The notes under the pieces were generated by a model. That model made no database searches. It saw nothing but the letters and a program-made list of their open reading frames with translations, and was not told where the DNA came from. Source: Globisporangium splendens (Eukaryota; Oomycota; Peronosporomycetes; Pythiales; Pythiaceae). Taken from it: a DNA stretch of 64,000 nt. The translations under genes and the position numbers were made by a program. This document shows, piece after piece, positions 11,331-22,337 of this stretch; positions within the stretch are counted from its first letter, which is position 1, and every line of letters begins with the position of its first letter. Location: the NCBI GenBank assembly GCA_006386115.1, contig VFIW01000090.1, positions 62,001-126,000 on the forward strand, written 5' to 3'.

Positions 11331-13021
11331 ATGGTCGCCACCACTGTTGCGAAGAGCTTTATTCATACGAACGAGAAGCTCGATGCGGCCTTATCGACAG
11401 TGATCCTGAACAAGGTCAGCGCGGAAAGCAGCATCCAATCTCTCCACATCACACACGCAGGTCTCGCGCCGAGTCTCATCGTCCAGATCACCGACTTCCT
11501 CGAGCGGAACGCGACGCTCACGCAAGTCGATCTCTCTGGGAACGCCATCGGTGTGCATGGAGCGACGTGCCTCGCAGCGTCGATCGCGAAGAACGAAAAC
11601 AGCAGACTCACGACTCTCACACTTTCGAATTGTGGCTTGAACAACGAGTCCCTCACGCCATGGATCGAATTCTTCCGGAATGAGCGAATCACCGACAGCA
11701 AGCACTTTACTCAACTCAAGTGCGTCCTGCAATATTCCCCGCTCTCACCTTGTTTTCTAACTTGCGTTCTCTCGAATGCGCAGTCTTTCAGGCAACCAGT
11801 TGGACGAAAACAGCTTGACGCTTCTCACAGAGTTGGTCCAGGCTGTCGCGATCCCCGGCGTTCGCTTCGATCTCCGCAAAAACAAACTCTCCGACGCCAA
11901 TATCCGCGAACTCGCGACTGCGCTCACGACCAACCGCAACATCGTGGGGCTACGATTGGAAGGCAATCAGCAGGAAGGAGACGACGATGCGATGCTGCGG
12001 CAACACAAAAAGATCGAGTTCTACTTGCGTGAAAACTGCAAAGAGCTTCAGCGCAAGCACACTGTGGAGAGGATCCAGCAGATCCGGCACTCGGCGCTGG
12101 CGGTCGAAAGCTGCCATTTCGACGCCGTGACGCTCTCGATTGCCGATGCCGAGCTGCTCAAAGTAGCGCTTTCACAGAACCGGTCGGTCACGGACTTGAG
12201 GTTCACGAGCAATGCGTTGCCAGCTGAAGGCACGAAACGGATCCTCCAGGGACTGCAGACCAACACGAGTGTGCGCAAACTCGTGATCATCGACAACAAT
12301 ATCGGGACAATCGGCATGCACGCGCTCAGCGTCCTCTTGCGATGCCACGAGCAGCGACGAACGCAACATGAGAAGCGCAAGAAGAACACAAAGGAGATGG
12401 CAACGATCACCAAGGCAATAACGCCATCACAAAGTGCATTGCAGAGCGTCACGATCTCGAACTCCATCCACCTCACGCTCGAGAACGGTCTGCTCAAGCC
12501 CATTACGCGACGCGCCGCGACTGCATTGCACTACTCGCTGGCACACCACGCCGTGATCAAGAGCTTGTGTCTAGCGAACTGCGGACTCACGGACCACGAC
12601 ATCGGCGTCATCGTGTCGGGCATCGCATGGCGCGCACAACTGGAGGAGCTCGACGTGAGAAACAATGCGTTTGGCGATCATTGCGTGCACGTGTTTACGC
12701 GCATGTTGCACCGTTGCAGCCGCTTCTGTAGGCTTGATCTGGTACGTCGACTCCATCATTTCGTATCTGCTCATGGCGTATTCTATATTGACGCGTCAGT
12801 ATTCCATGCTGTCGTAGTCCAACAACCGCTTAACGCTGCCAGGGCTCCTGCCGATTGCCCATGCTGCGAGTAGCCATCCAGCATTGCGTATACTGCTCTT
12901 GGGTCGCTTCACATCGCCGTCACCATCAAATCCTCATGACGCGGCAGCGCTTCGCAGAAGCATGAGCGCAATGGTGAACGACATCGTCTCCATTCTGCAA
13001 GCGAGCGCGTCGCCGACATGA
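11331..13021 (+). CDS. Leucine-rich-repeat protein (ribonuclease-inhibitor type)
   Basis: Cytosolic-looking LRR protein without signal peptide or transmembrane segment. Repeats of the LxxLxLxxNxL kind recur, for example LTQVDLSGNAIGVHGATCLA, LTTLTLSNCGLNN, SLSGNQLDENSL, LVIIDNNIGTIGMHAL, LCLANCGLTDHDIG and LEELDVRNNAFGD. The introns are about 11720-11782 and 12740-12818 (GTACGT...GTAG). The second one joins DL to SNNRLTLPGLLPI and completes another repeat. A charged helix (HEKRKKNTKEM) interrupts the array. The frame stops at 13019-13021, but a GC-rich open frame continues in another phase just before this, so the real C-terminus may be longer. Likely a protein-interaction scaffold; partner unknown. 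Confidence 0.8.
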
Positions 13022-13183
13022 ACGCGCTGCTGCAGGACCGCAACGGCACGCTCGACACGCTTCCCCGCAACCTGCAGGCGCAGCACGACGCCGAGCTGCA
13101 CACGCAGCGCTGCCGCTTCCGCGCGCTCGTGCGCATCGAGGCCGAGCGTGTCATCGCCCAATTAGATGGCAACTTGCAAAAAT
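12990..13183 (+). other. Shifted coding-like tail of the LRR gene
   Basis: A reading frame offset by one base from the LRR gene gives a helical, strongly codon-biased peptide (SERVADMNALLQDRNG ... ALVRIEAERVIAQLDG) ending at a TGA near 13183. GC content rises sharply at about 12990. It is either the true C-terminus after a one-base indel or a fragment of another gene. Confidence 0.45.
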
Positions 13184-13517
13184 GATACAGCAGCATATCC
13201 CTTCGTTTGTGTCACTCCGATATACACCGATAATGAGAGGGTATTAAACTTATTCTGCAACATAATCTTAACCAATCTGATTAGAATCAATACACATGAT
13301 CATATTAGAAGGGTTATTGAAAGGCTACATAAAGCTGAGACAGAGGATAGACTGCACTTGAATCTTGGCACAAGCCTTCCACAATTGATAGTGAGTCAGG
13401 TTGCGTGAACGTCGCACGAAGGCGTCCCGACTTCTGAGCCGCACGTTCGATCCGATAAAAGAGCTCATTTCAGCACCAGCGGCTCCAGCCCCACATCGAA
13501 ACTCCACTCTCCTCAAG
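13184..13517. other. AT-rich spacer before fumarase
   Basis: Clearly richer in A/T than the flanks up to about 13330 (for example ATTAAACTTATTCTGC). A small open frame (13166-13408) has no recognisable family. The final part holds the fumarase promoter; CTCATTTCAGCACC near 13464 is a weak initiator candidate. Confidence 0.35.
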
Positions 13518-14978
13518 ATGCTCTCGTCTGTCGGCCGCACCGCCGCACTACGCAGCGCCGCGCTCAAGAACGCGCGCTTCGCAAGCTCCTACCGCGTCGA
13601 GTCGGACTCGATCGGCGAGATTAAGGTGGACAGCTCCAAGTACTGGGGTGCGCAGACCCAGCGCTCGCTCGAGAACTTCCCGATCGGCGGCCCTCGCGAG
13701 CGCATGCCAATGCCTGTGATCAAGGCGTTCGGCGTCGTGAAGAAGTGCGCGGCCAAGTACAACCTGCAGAAGGGCAAGCTCGACAAGTCGATCGCAGAGC
13801 AGATCATCCGCGCCGCCGACGATGTGATCGACGGCAAGCTCGACGACCACTTCCCACTCGTCGTGTTCCAGACCGGTTCGGGTACCCAGTCCAACATGAA
13901 CACGAACGAGGTGATCTCGAACCGCGCAATCGAATACTCGGGTGGTGAACTCGGCAGCAAGACCCCGGTGCACCCGAACGACCACGTGAATATGGGCCAG
14001 TCGTCGAACGACTCGTTCCCAACGGCCATGCACATCGCCGCCGTGCAGGAAATCCACCGTGTGCTCCTGCCTGGTCTCCGCAAGCTCCACGCCGCGCTTG
14101 ATGCCAAGGTGAAGGAGTTCGACGACATCATTAAGATCGGTCGTACGCACACCCAGGACGCGACGCCATTGACGCTCGGCCAAGAGTTCTCGGGCTACCG
14201 TGAGCAGATCGCGCTCTCGATCCAGCGTGTTGAAGCCGTGTTGCCAAACTTGTACAAGCTCGCGTTGGGCGGTACCGCCGTCGGTACGGGCCTGAACACG
14301 TCGAAGGGCTACGACGCGGAGATCGCCAAGATCATCGCTGAAGAGACCGGCCTCCCATTCGTGACGGCGCCAAACAAGTTCGAAGCGCTCGCGGCCCACG
14401 ACGCCGTCGTCGAGGCAAGTGGTGCCATGAACACCATTGCGTGCTCGATCATGAAGATCGCGAACGACATCCGTTTCCTCGGCTCGGGTCCTCGCTCGGG
14501 TCTCGGCGAGCTCACGTTGCCAGCGAACGAGCCAGGCTCGTCCATCATGCCGGGCAAGGTGAACCCAACGCAGTGTGAGGCCATCACGATGGTGTGCGCG
14601 CAGGTGATGGGCAACCACGTGGCTGTGACGGTCGGCGGCTCGAACGGCCACTTTGAGCTCAACGTGTTCAAGCCTGTGATGATCTCGAACTTGCTCTCGT
14701 CGATCCGCCTGCTCGGCGACTCGGCCGTGGCATTCACGGACAACTGCGTTGTGGGCATCGAGGCGAACCGCGAGACGATCGACAAGCTCATGAAGAACTC
14801 GCTCATGCTCGTGACGGCGCTCAACCCGCACATTGGCTACGACAACGCGTCCAAGGTCGCCAAGCACGCGCACAAGAAGGGTTCGACTCTGCGCGAAGCC
14901 GTCATCGAGCTCGGTCTGCTCACAGGCGAGGAGTTCGACCGCTTCGTGCGTCCAGAAGACATGATCGGACCAAAGTAA
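13518..14978 (+). CDS. Fumarate hydratase class II, mitochondrial
   Basis: Interconverts fumarate and malate in the TCA cycle. It is intronless, 486 residues from the ATG at 13518. The first ~28 residues are rich in Arg/Ala/Ser with no acid ([20 protein letters not shown]), typical of a mitochondrial presequence. The class II fold is unmistakable: [55 protein letters not shown] and the superfamily signature [13 protein letters not shown]. Length and residues are normal for FumC-type enzymes. High codon bias (GTC, CTC, AAG, GCG) suggests strong expression. No second, cytosolic isoform is visible, although an internal start after the presequence is possible. Confidence 0.97.
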   Translation: MLSSVGRTAALRSAALKNARFASSYRVESDSIGEIKVDSSKYWGAQTQRSLENFPIGGPRERMPMPVIKAFGVVKKCAAKYNLQKGKLDKSIAEQIIRAADDVIDGKLDDHFPLVVFQTGSGTQSNMNTNEVISNRAIEYSGGELGSKTPVHPNDHVNMGQSSNDSFPTAMHIAAVQEIHRVLLPGLRKLHAALDAKVKEFDDIIKIGRTHTQDATPLTLGQEFSGYREQIALSIQRVEAVLPNLYKLALGGTAVGTGLNTSKGYDAEIAKIIAEETGLPFVTAPNKFEALAAHDAVVEASGAMNTIACSIMKIANDIRFLGSGPRSGLGELTLPANEPGSSIMPGKVNPTQCEAITMVCAQVMGNHVAVTVGGSNGHFELNVFKPVMISNLLSSIRLLGDSAVAFTDNCVVGIEANRETIDKLMKNSLMLVTALNPHIGYDNASKVAKHAHKKGSTLREAVIELGLLTGEEFDRFVRPEDMIGPK

Positions 14979-15134
14979 ACAGCAACTAAGCAGCAGGTCT
15001 ATGTCGCAAGGCATCGTTCTTTTCCCCAAATGAACCAATCAATACACACACAACTGGTTTGCATAGTCGTTTATTTTTTTCCTCTTGCTGTTTGCATGCA
15101 ATCGTAGCGCATGCACAATGGGTATACGTCAACA

Positions 15135-15588
15135 TTACTGGTCGATATATCGCGGCGTGGTCGGCGTCTCCGTCGCGGCAGCATTGGCTTGCTGTTGCTG
15201 TGCGCTCTGCATCTCATAAATAGCGGCCTGGAACGGCAAATACAACGCATTCTACACACACACACACACACACATCGCCACACAGTCATTAAGCAAGCCA
15301 CACTCATCATCTAGCGACTGAATGGGATAATACACACACGCACCATTTGGCGCTCGGCCGTCGCGAGTTCCTGGGAGAGCGCGATGGTCTGCCGATTGAG
15401 CGTCGTGAGCACGCTGTTGAGCTGGCATAACGGAGAGGCATAACGCGCGTCAGCATCGTCAACACGTGGACACAACGGACACAGGCGATACTGTGGCTCA
15501 TCACCTGCTGCATGCTCTTGGAGACGGCGGTCATGGCCTCCAGCAGCCGCACCTCTTCCTCCGCCACGCCGCTGCCATCGCCGTCCAT
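15135..15588 (-). CDS. Small coiled-coil protein, about 92 residues
   Basis: Three predicted exons: from the ATG at 15588 (MDGDGSGVAEEEVRLLEAMT), a middle exon ending at 15344 (LNSVLTTLNRQTIALSQELA), and 15135-15251 (NALYLPFQAAIYEMQSAQQQ). All joins are phase 0. The product is a helical, heptad-like protein with a short Gln/Ala tail ending TPTTPRYIDQ. I do not recognise the family; small subunits of complexes such as BLOC-1/BORC or DASH look like this, but no diagnostic motif is seen. An earlier in-frame Met exists at about 15655. The last intron ends in a pure TG tract directly before its AG. Confidence 0.6.
15254..15274. repeat. CA/TG microsatellite at a 3' splice site
   Basis: A run of CA on the plus strand, read as TG in the transcript. 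It lies immediately upstream of the predicted acceptor AG of the last intron of the coiled-coil gene. Confidence 0.85.
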
Positions 15589-15851
15589 TTCGCCTAATTT
15601 TTGCTGGTGTTGGCACTGACCCGTTGCTTTTTTCCCGCCACCTTCTGTTGCAATCATTCTGCCGTCAGCCATCCTAACATCCAACTCCACAGGTCAAAAT
15701 AATAGTTTTACTGTCGAATCAGGTGTGTCTTTTGTACAGGGTATGCAATTAAACGGTGTTGAGGTGCCCACCTGCCACCTGGTCTGAGAAGGATTGGCAA
15801 CAACAAAAAATCTGGAAGCTCGCGCAGCGAGCGTCTGAAGGGAGAGACCAC

Positions 15852-15869
15852 CTCATTCGCGCATTCTCC
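15852..15869 (+). promoter_or_regulatory. Inr-FPR-like core promoter
   Basis: CTCATTCGCGCATTCTCC lies 25 bases upstream of the ATG at 15894. It excludes the longer frame starting near 15756. Confidence 0.55.
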
Positions 15870-15893
15870 ACAGACAAGACACACACGAGCAGC

Positions 15894-17816
15894 ATGTGGA
15901 TGCAGAAGTCGGTCGAGGGCTCGAGCATCACGTCGGGCGGCAACTTCCACAGCCGCAACCGCTTCGGCCACGGCGGCAGCGGTCCGTACGACAACTACGG
16001 CGGCGGCGGTGGCGCCATGAACGGCGGCGCGAGCGGCGACTGGAAGAACAAGATCCTCGAGGGCGGCCAGTGGCTCGGTGGCAAGGTGATCGAGTACGGC
16101 GGCAAGCTCGCGCGCGGTGCGGGTTCCCACGACTCGATCCCCGACCACATGGCGCACGTGCCGCGCAACGACGGCCGCGCCAACTGGATGGCGGATATCC
16201 GCAGCTCGTCGTTCACGAACGCGCCGAATGGCGGGAGTGGAGGAGGAAGCTACAGCAATGGCGGGAGCTACCACAACAGCAGCTTCTCCAACTCGACGAC
16301 GTATCAGAACGACTTTGCCACGGAACGACCGAAGGCGTACTCGGATAGCTACAGTGGCGGTGGCGCATTCAACAGCAACCGCAACAGCAACGGCTTCAGT
16401 AATTCGGGATCCAATGCGTTCTCAAGCTCACGATCCAGTCATCAGAGCCACCATCACCGCCATAACGATGCGGATGACCGGAAGGACCGCCGACGCGCGA
16501 AGAAGAAGAGCGAATCGAACACCAAACACCGCAAATCGAAGAAGTACGAGTCGGACTCGGATACATCGTCAGCACGTTCGGACGCATCTTCCGCCGCGGA
16601 TTCAGCGAGCGATTCGGATCGTTCGACTGGCCACGGACGACGAAGCAAGAGCTCCAAGTCGAGAAGCAAAAAGCACAGCAGCAAGAGAGAGAAGAAGGCT
16701 TCGTTTTACTCGGAAGACGACGACAACAGCGCGAGCGACGACAAGAAGGATCGCAAGAAGAAGAGCTCCAAGTCGCAGGCTGCGACCACGACGTCGTCTT
16801 CTGCTGCCAACTACTCGTACTCGTTTGATCCGTCCAAGCTGCCGCCTGCCGATGGCGAGGGATCCAAGAAGGAGTCGAAGTCCTCCAAGCACTCCAAGTC
16901 CAAGAAGTCGTCCAAGTCGCGCGGCCGTCGCCAATCGATGGAATCGTCCGAGTCGGACGTCGCCGCAACGTCAGATAAGGAGAACCAAAAGTCCAAGAAA
17001 CGATCGGGGAAAAGCAATTCCAAGAGCTCCAAATCCGCTTCTGCTGCTGCTACTGATGTCACCACTGTGGACCTCTTGGGGGTCGGCTTTGACAGTGAAC
17101 CGGTTGCAGTAGCGCAACCTCAGGCGGCTACGCCATCGATCTTCGACGAAGCGCCTGTGTCGCTGAGTGCGAATCCATTGCAAGGTATGTTTATAATTCA
17201 TATTCATTGCAGTTCTGCTGTGCTCATCGTTCCGCGTTTTTTATTCTTGCTAACAGAACTTGCAGGTCTGAGTTTCTCAGCGAATTCTTTCCAAGCGAAC
17301 GACAGCAGCAGCATGGCGCAGCAGTCGTCGATCTTTGGCCAGTCGACGGCTTCTACGCAGCAGGAACAGGCTCAGGCACCACCACAGCAGCAATTCACGA
17401 CATCGTTGCTGCCGGAGAACAACATTGTGGACTTGACGTCGTTGGCGAGCGAGAAGAAGAAGGACAGCACGACTGCACCGTCGGAGCGCCGCACGCTGAA
17501 CGATCTGCAGAAGGCCAAGGGATCGTCGGAGCCGCCGACTCCCGTGATGCCGATGCACCCGCAGATGGTTGGTGGTGTTGCTGCTGGCGCGATGGTTCCC
17601 GCAGGCGCCATGATGAACCCAATGATGGCCAGCGGCATGCACCCGATGCACGCGGGTCAGATGATGAACCCACAGATGCAAGCCCAGTGGATGCAGCAGC
17701 AACAGCAGCAGTACGCGATGAATGCCATGATGCAGGCAAACATGAACCCACAAGCCGCTGCCTATGGAAACTTTCCACAAGGAACTAGCAGCAGCAACTT
17801 CCAGTTCCAGCAATAG
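15894..17816 (+). CDS. Epsin/adaptor-like protein with long disordered Ser/Lys-rich tail
   Basis: From Met 15894 the product opens with a Gly/Asn-rich segment, a short folded-looking stretch (DWKNKILEGGQWLGGKVIEY) and long low-complexity regions. These are Ser/Asn/Gly, then Ser-Lys-Arg repeats (KSSKHSKSKKSSKSRGRR), an adaptor-like motif (VDLLGVGFDS), FDEAP, and a Met/Gln/Pro-rich C-terminus (MMNPMMASGMHPMHAGQMM). One intron, 17186-17265, is removed in phase to join PLQ to GLSFSANSF. D-L-L-G and N-P/F-type short motifs are typical of clathrin/ArfGAP/epsin adaptors, so membrane-trafficking scaffolding is inferred. However, I do not see a full ENTH domain. An alternative is a nuclear SR-like protein. 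Confidence 0.7.
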   Translation: MWMQKSVEGSSITSGGNFHSRNRFGHGGSGPYDNYGGGGGAMNGGASGDWKNKILEGGQWLGGKVIEYGGKLARGAGSHDSIPDHMAHVPRNDGRANWMADIRSSSFTNAPNGGSGGGSYSNGGSYHNSSFSNSTTYQNDFATERPKAYSDSYSGGGAFNSNRNSNGFSNSGSNAFSSSRSSHQSHHHRHNDADDRKDRRRAKKKSESNTKHRKSKKYESDSDTSSARSDASSAADSASDSDRSTGHGRRSKSSKSRSKKHSSKREKKASFYSEDDDNSASDDKKDRKKKSSKSQAATTTSSSAANYSYSFDPSKLPPADGEGSKKESKSSKHSKSKKSSKSRGRRQSMESSESDVAATSDKENQKSKKRSGKSNSKSSKSASAAATDVTTVDLLGVGFDSEPVAVAQPQAATPSIFDEAPVSLSANPLQGMFIIHIHCSSAVLIVPRFLFLLTELAGLSFSANSFQANDSSSMAQQSSIFGQSTASTQQEQAQAPPQQQFTTSLLPENNIVDLTSLASEKKKDSTTAPSERRTLNDLQKAKGSSEPPTPVMPMHPQMVGGVAAGAMVPAGAMMNPMMASGMHPMHAGQMMNPQMQAQWMQQQQQQYAMNAMMQANMNPQAAAYGNFPQGTSSSNFQFQQ

Positions 17817-18108
17817 GAGAAAACTCCGGGTCGTTGAGTGTATATATCGTCATGTGCTCAGAAAAAGAGTGCGTTCGTGAGCAGTAGCGATATGGGTAGA
17901 TCGAGGAAAGAGGGTGTTGGTGGTTATGTATGTCGTCATTTTCAGAAAGTAAAATTGGTTCTCGATATGTGCCGGTGTTGATTTGCCTAGAAACTAACAG
18001 CAAAGCAATTCGCAAATGTTGCCTACGATGCTCTTCAGTGATCCATTCTCGGGCAATGTGTTCGCGACAAGGAGCGTGCACTGATGTCTTCGCAAAGTCT
18101 CGTGCCCG

Positions 18109-18491
18109 TCAATCATGAGCACCCACCTCGAGGTAGTTGGTTACGATGCCGTACGCAACGTCCAATCCCTCGACGTCACACAACGCTTCCAGGCTCATCA
18201 GATTCCGCACCATGCCTTGCTCGATGTCGTCCCGTTTCGCTTCGACAATCGAAATCCTTCTGCTACCGCGCTTGAGCACAAACTCGAAACGGCCTTCAAC
18301 GTGCACGTTCCCCCTTTGATGTCCTCGTCAGTTAGGATCTTGACATCCCCCAACACTCTGCAGACTGTCTCCAGGACTGCGGCGACGAACATTCGACGCT
18401 TAGTTCCTTTCCCAGTGTAGGCATCCGACTGGTTCAATTCGACTCGGCGATCTGGGCACAAAAGATGGGAGTTTATCCTCCGCAGCTGCAT
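18109..18491 (-). pseudogene. Crinkler-like nuclease-domain relic
   Basis: Just past the kinase stop, two minus-strand frames together resemble the restriction-nuclease-like domain found in oomycete Crinkler and related proteins. One reads KRRMFVAAVLETVCRVLGDV; the next holds RRISIVEAKRDDIEQGM and LDVAYGIVTNY. The E-A-K within a beta-strand pattern fits a PD-(D/E)XK core. The frames meet at a run of five Gs near 18312, and one more base there would join them. No start, leader or N-terminal Crinkler motif is visible. It is a 5'-truncated relic or an unannotated exon set. Confidence 0.55.
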
Positions 18492-20511
18492 CGACTGGCA
18501 GGAACGATGGGGATCCTGGGAGCGCTAGTTTCGTGGGTGAGTACGTGATCGCAAAATCGAGATCCTCTTCGCCATCTTCGCACCGATCTCTGGTTGGCAG
18601 CATGGCGATGTCCATGGGGGGACAACCAGAAGCTGTTCCACGCACCCACGGATGTCCAAAGATTTCAGGAATCGTGGCTCTTTCATTGGGATCAAGTTTT
18701 AGCATTTGGCCAACCAGATCTAGTACACAGTAGCACAAAGGAGCCTCGTCAAATTTGGTACTTGGAGAAAGCATAAAACCACAACGCTTCAGCGTGTTCG
18801 TACCGGATAATGCAGGGCTTAAGTGGCCGTCAAGTTTGTACTGGCATCGCATAATTCGATTCCGTATCACGTTCTCCCGAGGACGATTCGTTCCGATCAA
18901 GTCGCTGCCTTCAAAGGGCAGTCTTCCGCACACGATAGCAAAAAGGATCACGCCAAGACTCCATACGTCCAACGGTGGACCAGCATTTGATGTTCCACGA
19001 AACACCTCCGGCGCGAGGTACGAAATGGACCCGCAACTAGTTTTCATCATAGCACCTGCAGTTGCATTTGATAGCCACAAGACAGCACGGATCAGTGAAG
19101 TGACATTTGGCGTCGTCGCGCTAGACGACTACCTATAGACTTACCTGGTTTATAAAAGTCACTCAGCCCAAAATCGGCGATTTTCACAGTCGCAATGTCG
19201 TTTTTGCTACACGACATGAGCAAATAATGCAAACACGTGATTCTCTTGCTGCGTATCAAAGCATATCCTCAGACGATGAACTTACTTTGGTAGTAAAATG
19301 TTCTCGAGCTTGAGATCGCGATGGCATATATGCTGGTTGTGGGCGTACCCAACCCCCGAAAGAATCTGGGAGAACACGGAGGCACCAACTTCTTCGGAAA
19401 GTCCTCCTCCAGGCAAATTCTTCAGATAATGAAACAAATCACCACTAAGACACACAACAGAATACGAGTGTTAGTCGACACATTTGCTCAATGCGAACAC
19501 ATCGGGGCAACGTACCCTTCGAGCAATTCGAACACAAGAACAACGTGGTTGGGCTCGTTGATCACTCGAAGCAATTTGATAATGCTTGGGTGGTTCAAAG
19601 CCTGCAAAATCATAGAAGCAAAGAGAATGATAAGCTTCCTTTATACAAGCCAAATGCTCACTCCTCAGGTAGACAACAGTCTTACTGTAAGGCACTGGAT
19701 CTCGGTTGTCGTTCTTTCGACATCTCCTAGTGACCCCATTTCACTTTTCTACATGCAGAGGAAATGTCAGCATTTCAAAACACCATCAAGGTTGGCAAGG
19801 AAAAGTCAACTAATTGTTGTGCTCACCAGAATGAACTTCAGTGCCACTTTATCATTTGTGAGCTGATGGATACCAAGGCGCACTTCGCCAAAACCACCGC
19901 GGCCGAGCAGAGTCGTGACTTTGTATCCGCCAACAACCGTCGCGAATTTGTCGTCGGCATGGTTCTGGGTGTCTCCTTTTCCCGACGAAGGCGCTTTGAA
20001 CGACCTTCCGGTGGAGAAGAAGAGCATGTCGTTCTCTTCAATGCACATGATGTCATCGATCTCCGCGCCTACAGACACGCACGAAACGCGTTAAGTCATA
20101 GTTTGTGTGACCAAGTTCAGACTTTCCAAAAAACAATATTTACCATCAGCATTGAATACGCGCGACGCCATGGGCACCATTTCGAGTCACTGTGAAGCTG
20201 CACAGAGAAACTCATCCCAAGTCCAGTGATGCTGTACGAATAGCACTAAGCGATACATATCACAACACAAGAGCAGCAGCGTATTTGTGCATCAAGTGGT
20301 CAGTCATTTGCCACAACACTCGCGTAGTGCTTCTATTTCGTTTGTTTCAGCACCCCAGCGACCAAACTGCAAAGCACTGTGACCAAATAAAATGAAGCGA
20401 CAAAGGCAGCATACCTTTTGGGTTCTCGAAATGGCCATTCTTGTAGGCTTTAATGGGCTTCCCCTGCACCGCGTGGTCATTGAAGTCGTCAATGTCTCCA
20501 AAGTCGCCCAT
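18400..20511 (-). CDS. CAMK-like serine/threonine protein kinase
   Basis: The kinase domain is spread over many short exons. The glycine loop (YKVTTLLGRGGFGEVRLG) and VALKF lie in the exon 19806-20068. The catalytic loop HRDLKLENILL (about 19310) and DFGLSDFY (about 19160) follow. Then come GSISYLAPEVF and the DVWSLGVILFAIVCGRLPF segment (18900-19050), and HPWVRG near the end. All key residues (Lys, HRD, DFG, APE) are present, and the features fit the CAMK/SNF1-like group. An acidic N-terminus and a Ser/Pro-rich tail flank the domain. Two first exons could supply the start: 20415-20511 (MGDFGDIDDFNDHAVQGKP) or 20144-20180 (MVPMASRVFNAD). Both splice in phase 1 to the exon ending at 20068. Confidence 0.8.
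20144..20180 (-). other. Candidate alternative first exon of the kinase
   Basis: ATG at 20180 (or 20171), peptide MVPMASRVFNAD, donor GTAAAT at 20142-20143. It splices in phase 1 to the exon ending at 20068. An in-frame TGA lies upstream and no acceptor joins it to the 20415-20511 exon, so the two exons are mutually exclusive. Confidence 0.45.
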
Positions 20512-21164
20512 CTCGCTTGCTACCTTCTGTCACTTCCTTTTTCTCAAATTTACGCGCTGGTGATGTCCGTGAGGCTGCAGCAAAGAGTCTTCAGCAGCAT
20601 GAGACTTTACTCCGTACGCTCCTGTTTCCTCGACGCTAATCGCTTGAGTTCGCTCCGACGCTCACGTGCTGCAAAGTGCTTGCTATCGCCTTCTCTCTCT
20701 CGTCTGCGCTCTCTCTGCTTGCCTGCTCTTATGCAGCAGAATTGACTGGCACGTGCGCTAAATGTAAACGAAAAGACATGGACGGCAAGCAGTTTCGCAT
20801 GTTGCTCTCCTCCCTTTTCCTCCTGCGCATGGACCGAAAATAGCGCCGCTTCCATCTCCATTTTCGCCTCGTTCATTTTGAAGCCATTCACGGACTGCAC
20901 GCTTGCGCAACTTCAATCGGGACATACAAACCCCAAGTATGTTGCAGAGGTGACTCTACATATGCTGCATGGAAGGTTCAATCATTGGCCTCCTGCCTAT
21001 TCCAAAATTGTGCTCTTTGTGATGTCTGTGTTGCTTGTAGGCTATGTGGTAGTTTATTCCCCTCCCCTCTCAAACCTGTTTTGGTGTGTGGGGAGAAAAA
21101 TCCTTCTCGCGATGGTTTATTACCGCAATCGCAGCAGCTCCAGCAAGGAAACGCAAGGGAAGAA
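20512..21164. other. Divergent intergenic region
   Basis: It lies between the kinase and Ubc13 starts and must contain both promoters and 5' UTRs. Open frames here lack protein character. I see no repeat or RNA gene. Confidence 0.4.
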
Positions 21165-21995
21165 ATGGCGAGCGCGTTGCCACGTCGGATCGTCAAGGTA
21201 CGCGGCGCTATCTCCACCCGCTTGTATATGGACGTGGGTATGGAGGAACTGCTGTATCTAACGCTGTGTCTATGCCTCTCTATGTGCGTTGGTTATGTGT
21301 AGGAGACGCAACGTTTGTTGGCGGAACCAGGTGTGAAGAGAAAGAGAAGCTGATGACGCTGAGGAGATGGATGCGGAGATGTGGAAGGCACTAATGCTGT
21401 GTGTGTGTGTGTATTTTATGTAGTTGCGGGCATCAGTGCGACTCCGTATGAAGACAATCTCCGCTACTTCCAGGTCGTGATTGCTGGTCCACAGTCGTCG
21501 CCTTACGAGAGTACGTGTCTTCTTGCTTACGCCTGTGGCTTGTCATATAGAGCTTTCTGCTTTGCTGTATGCTCAGTGTGATCACACCCTTTGCTATGTA
21601 GATGGCATTTTCAAGTTGGAGCTGTTTTTGCCCGCGGATTACCCGATGGCACCCCCGAAAGTGCGCTTCCTGACGCGCCTCTATCATCCAAACATCGACA
21701 AATTGGGCCGCATCTGTCTCGATATCCTCAAGGACAAGTGGTCGCCTGCGCTGCAGATCCGCACGGTGCTGCTGAGCATCCAGGCGCTGCTCTCGGCGCC
21801 GAACCCAGACGATCCGCTCGCGAACGACGTCGCCGACCACTGGAAGACAGACGAAGCTGGTGCCGTGCGAACTGGTACGATGGCAGCATTTGTGCATGAA
21901 AAAATGCGCATCTGCGTTGTGAGGATACTGATGTCATTGTTCCTATATGTGTATTGTGATACGTAGCTGCTGAGTGGACTCGTCGTTTTGCGTAA
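21165..21995 (+). CDS. UBC13: Ubiquitin-conjugating enzyme E2 N (Ubc13)
   Basis: E2 that builds Lys63-linked ubiquitin chains with an Mms2/Uev partner. Five exons: 21165-21197, 21303-21330, 21424-21510, 21602-21874 and 21967-21995, with phases that all agree. The product starts [20 protein letters not shown] and passes through [15 protein letters not shown] and the catalytic-Cys segment [19 protein letters not shown]. It continues through [19 protein letters not shown] and ends AEWTRRFA, all very close to Ubc13 of other eukaryotes. The fourth intron must be removed to regain the last helix; reading through it gives a false C-terminus. Length (about 150 residues) is normal. Confidence 0.96.
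21399..21412. repeat. TG tract near a 3' splice site in UBC13
   Basis: A short TG run 10 bases upstream of the acceptor AG (21422-21423) of the second intron. Confidence 0.8.
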
Positions 21996-22337
21996 GAAAG
22001 AAGAGAAAAAGAAAAAAAAAGAAAACAGATCGAGAGCGACGACGCGGGAAGCTTCCATTTCTCGAACTGGCCACGACAACAGCGTCGAAGACGGAAGGCA
22101 GGAAGTGATTGCGTACGTTGCGGATCGATCCATTCGTTCAGCGTATCGAAAAATGCTTTTTGCTGGGAAGAAAGTGAGATGTAGAGATTTTATAGCGTAG
22201 GAGAATGTAGGGACGCAGAGCAGAAAGAGAAAAAGGATAAACACCACCACAACAAATAGCAAATACGCTGAACAAAACAAAGCAGTTGTTGCATGCTCCA
22301 AAATGCGAACTGCACGTGGTGTTGGCATTGTGCTTTG
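21996..22337. other. Intergenic stretch between converging genes
   Basis: 3' flanks of Ubc13 (plus) and the DUF268 gene (minus). It contains an A-rich run near 22010. No gene seen. Confidence 0.4.

Noticed and set aside
13548..15038. A 496-codon open frame antisense to fumarase
   Set aside because: It mirrors the highly codon-biased fumarase gene; the peptide is a monotonous Arg/Val/His/Leu mix with no family features.
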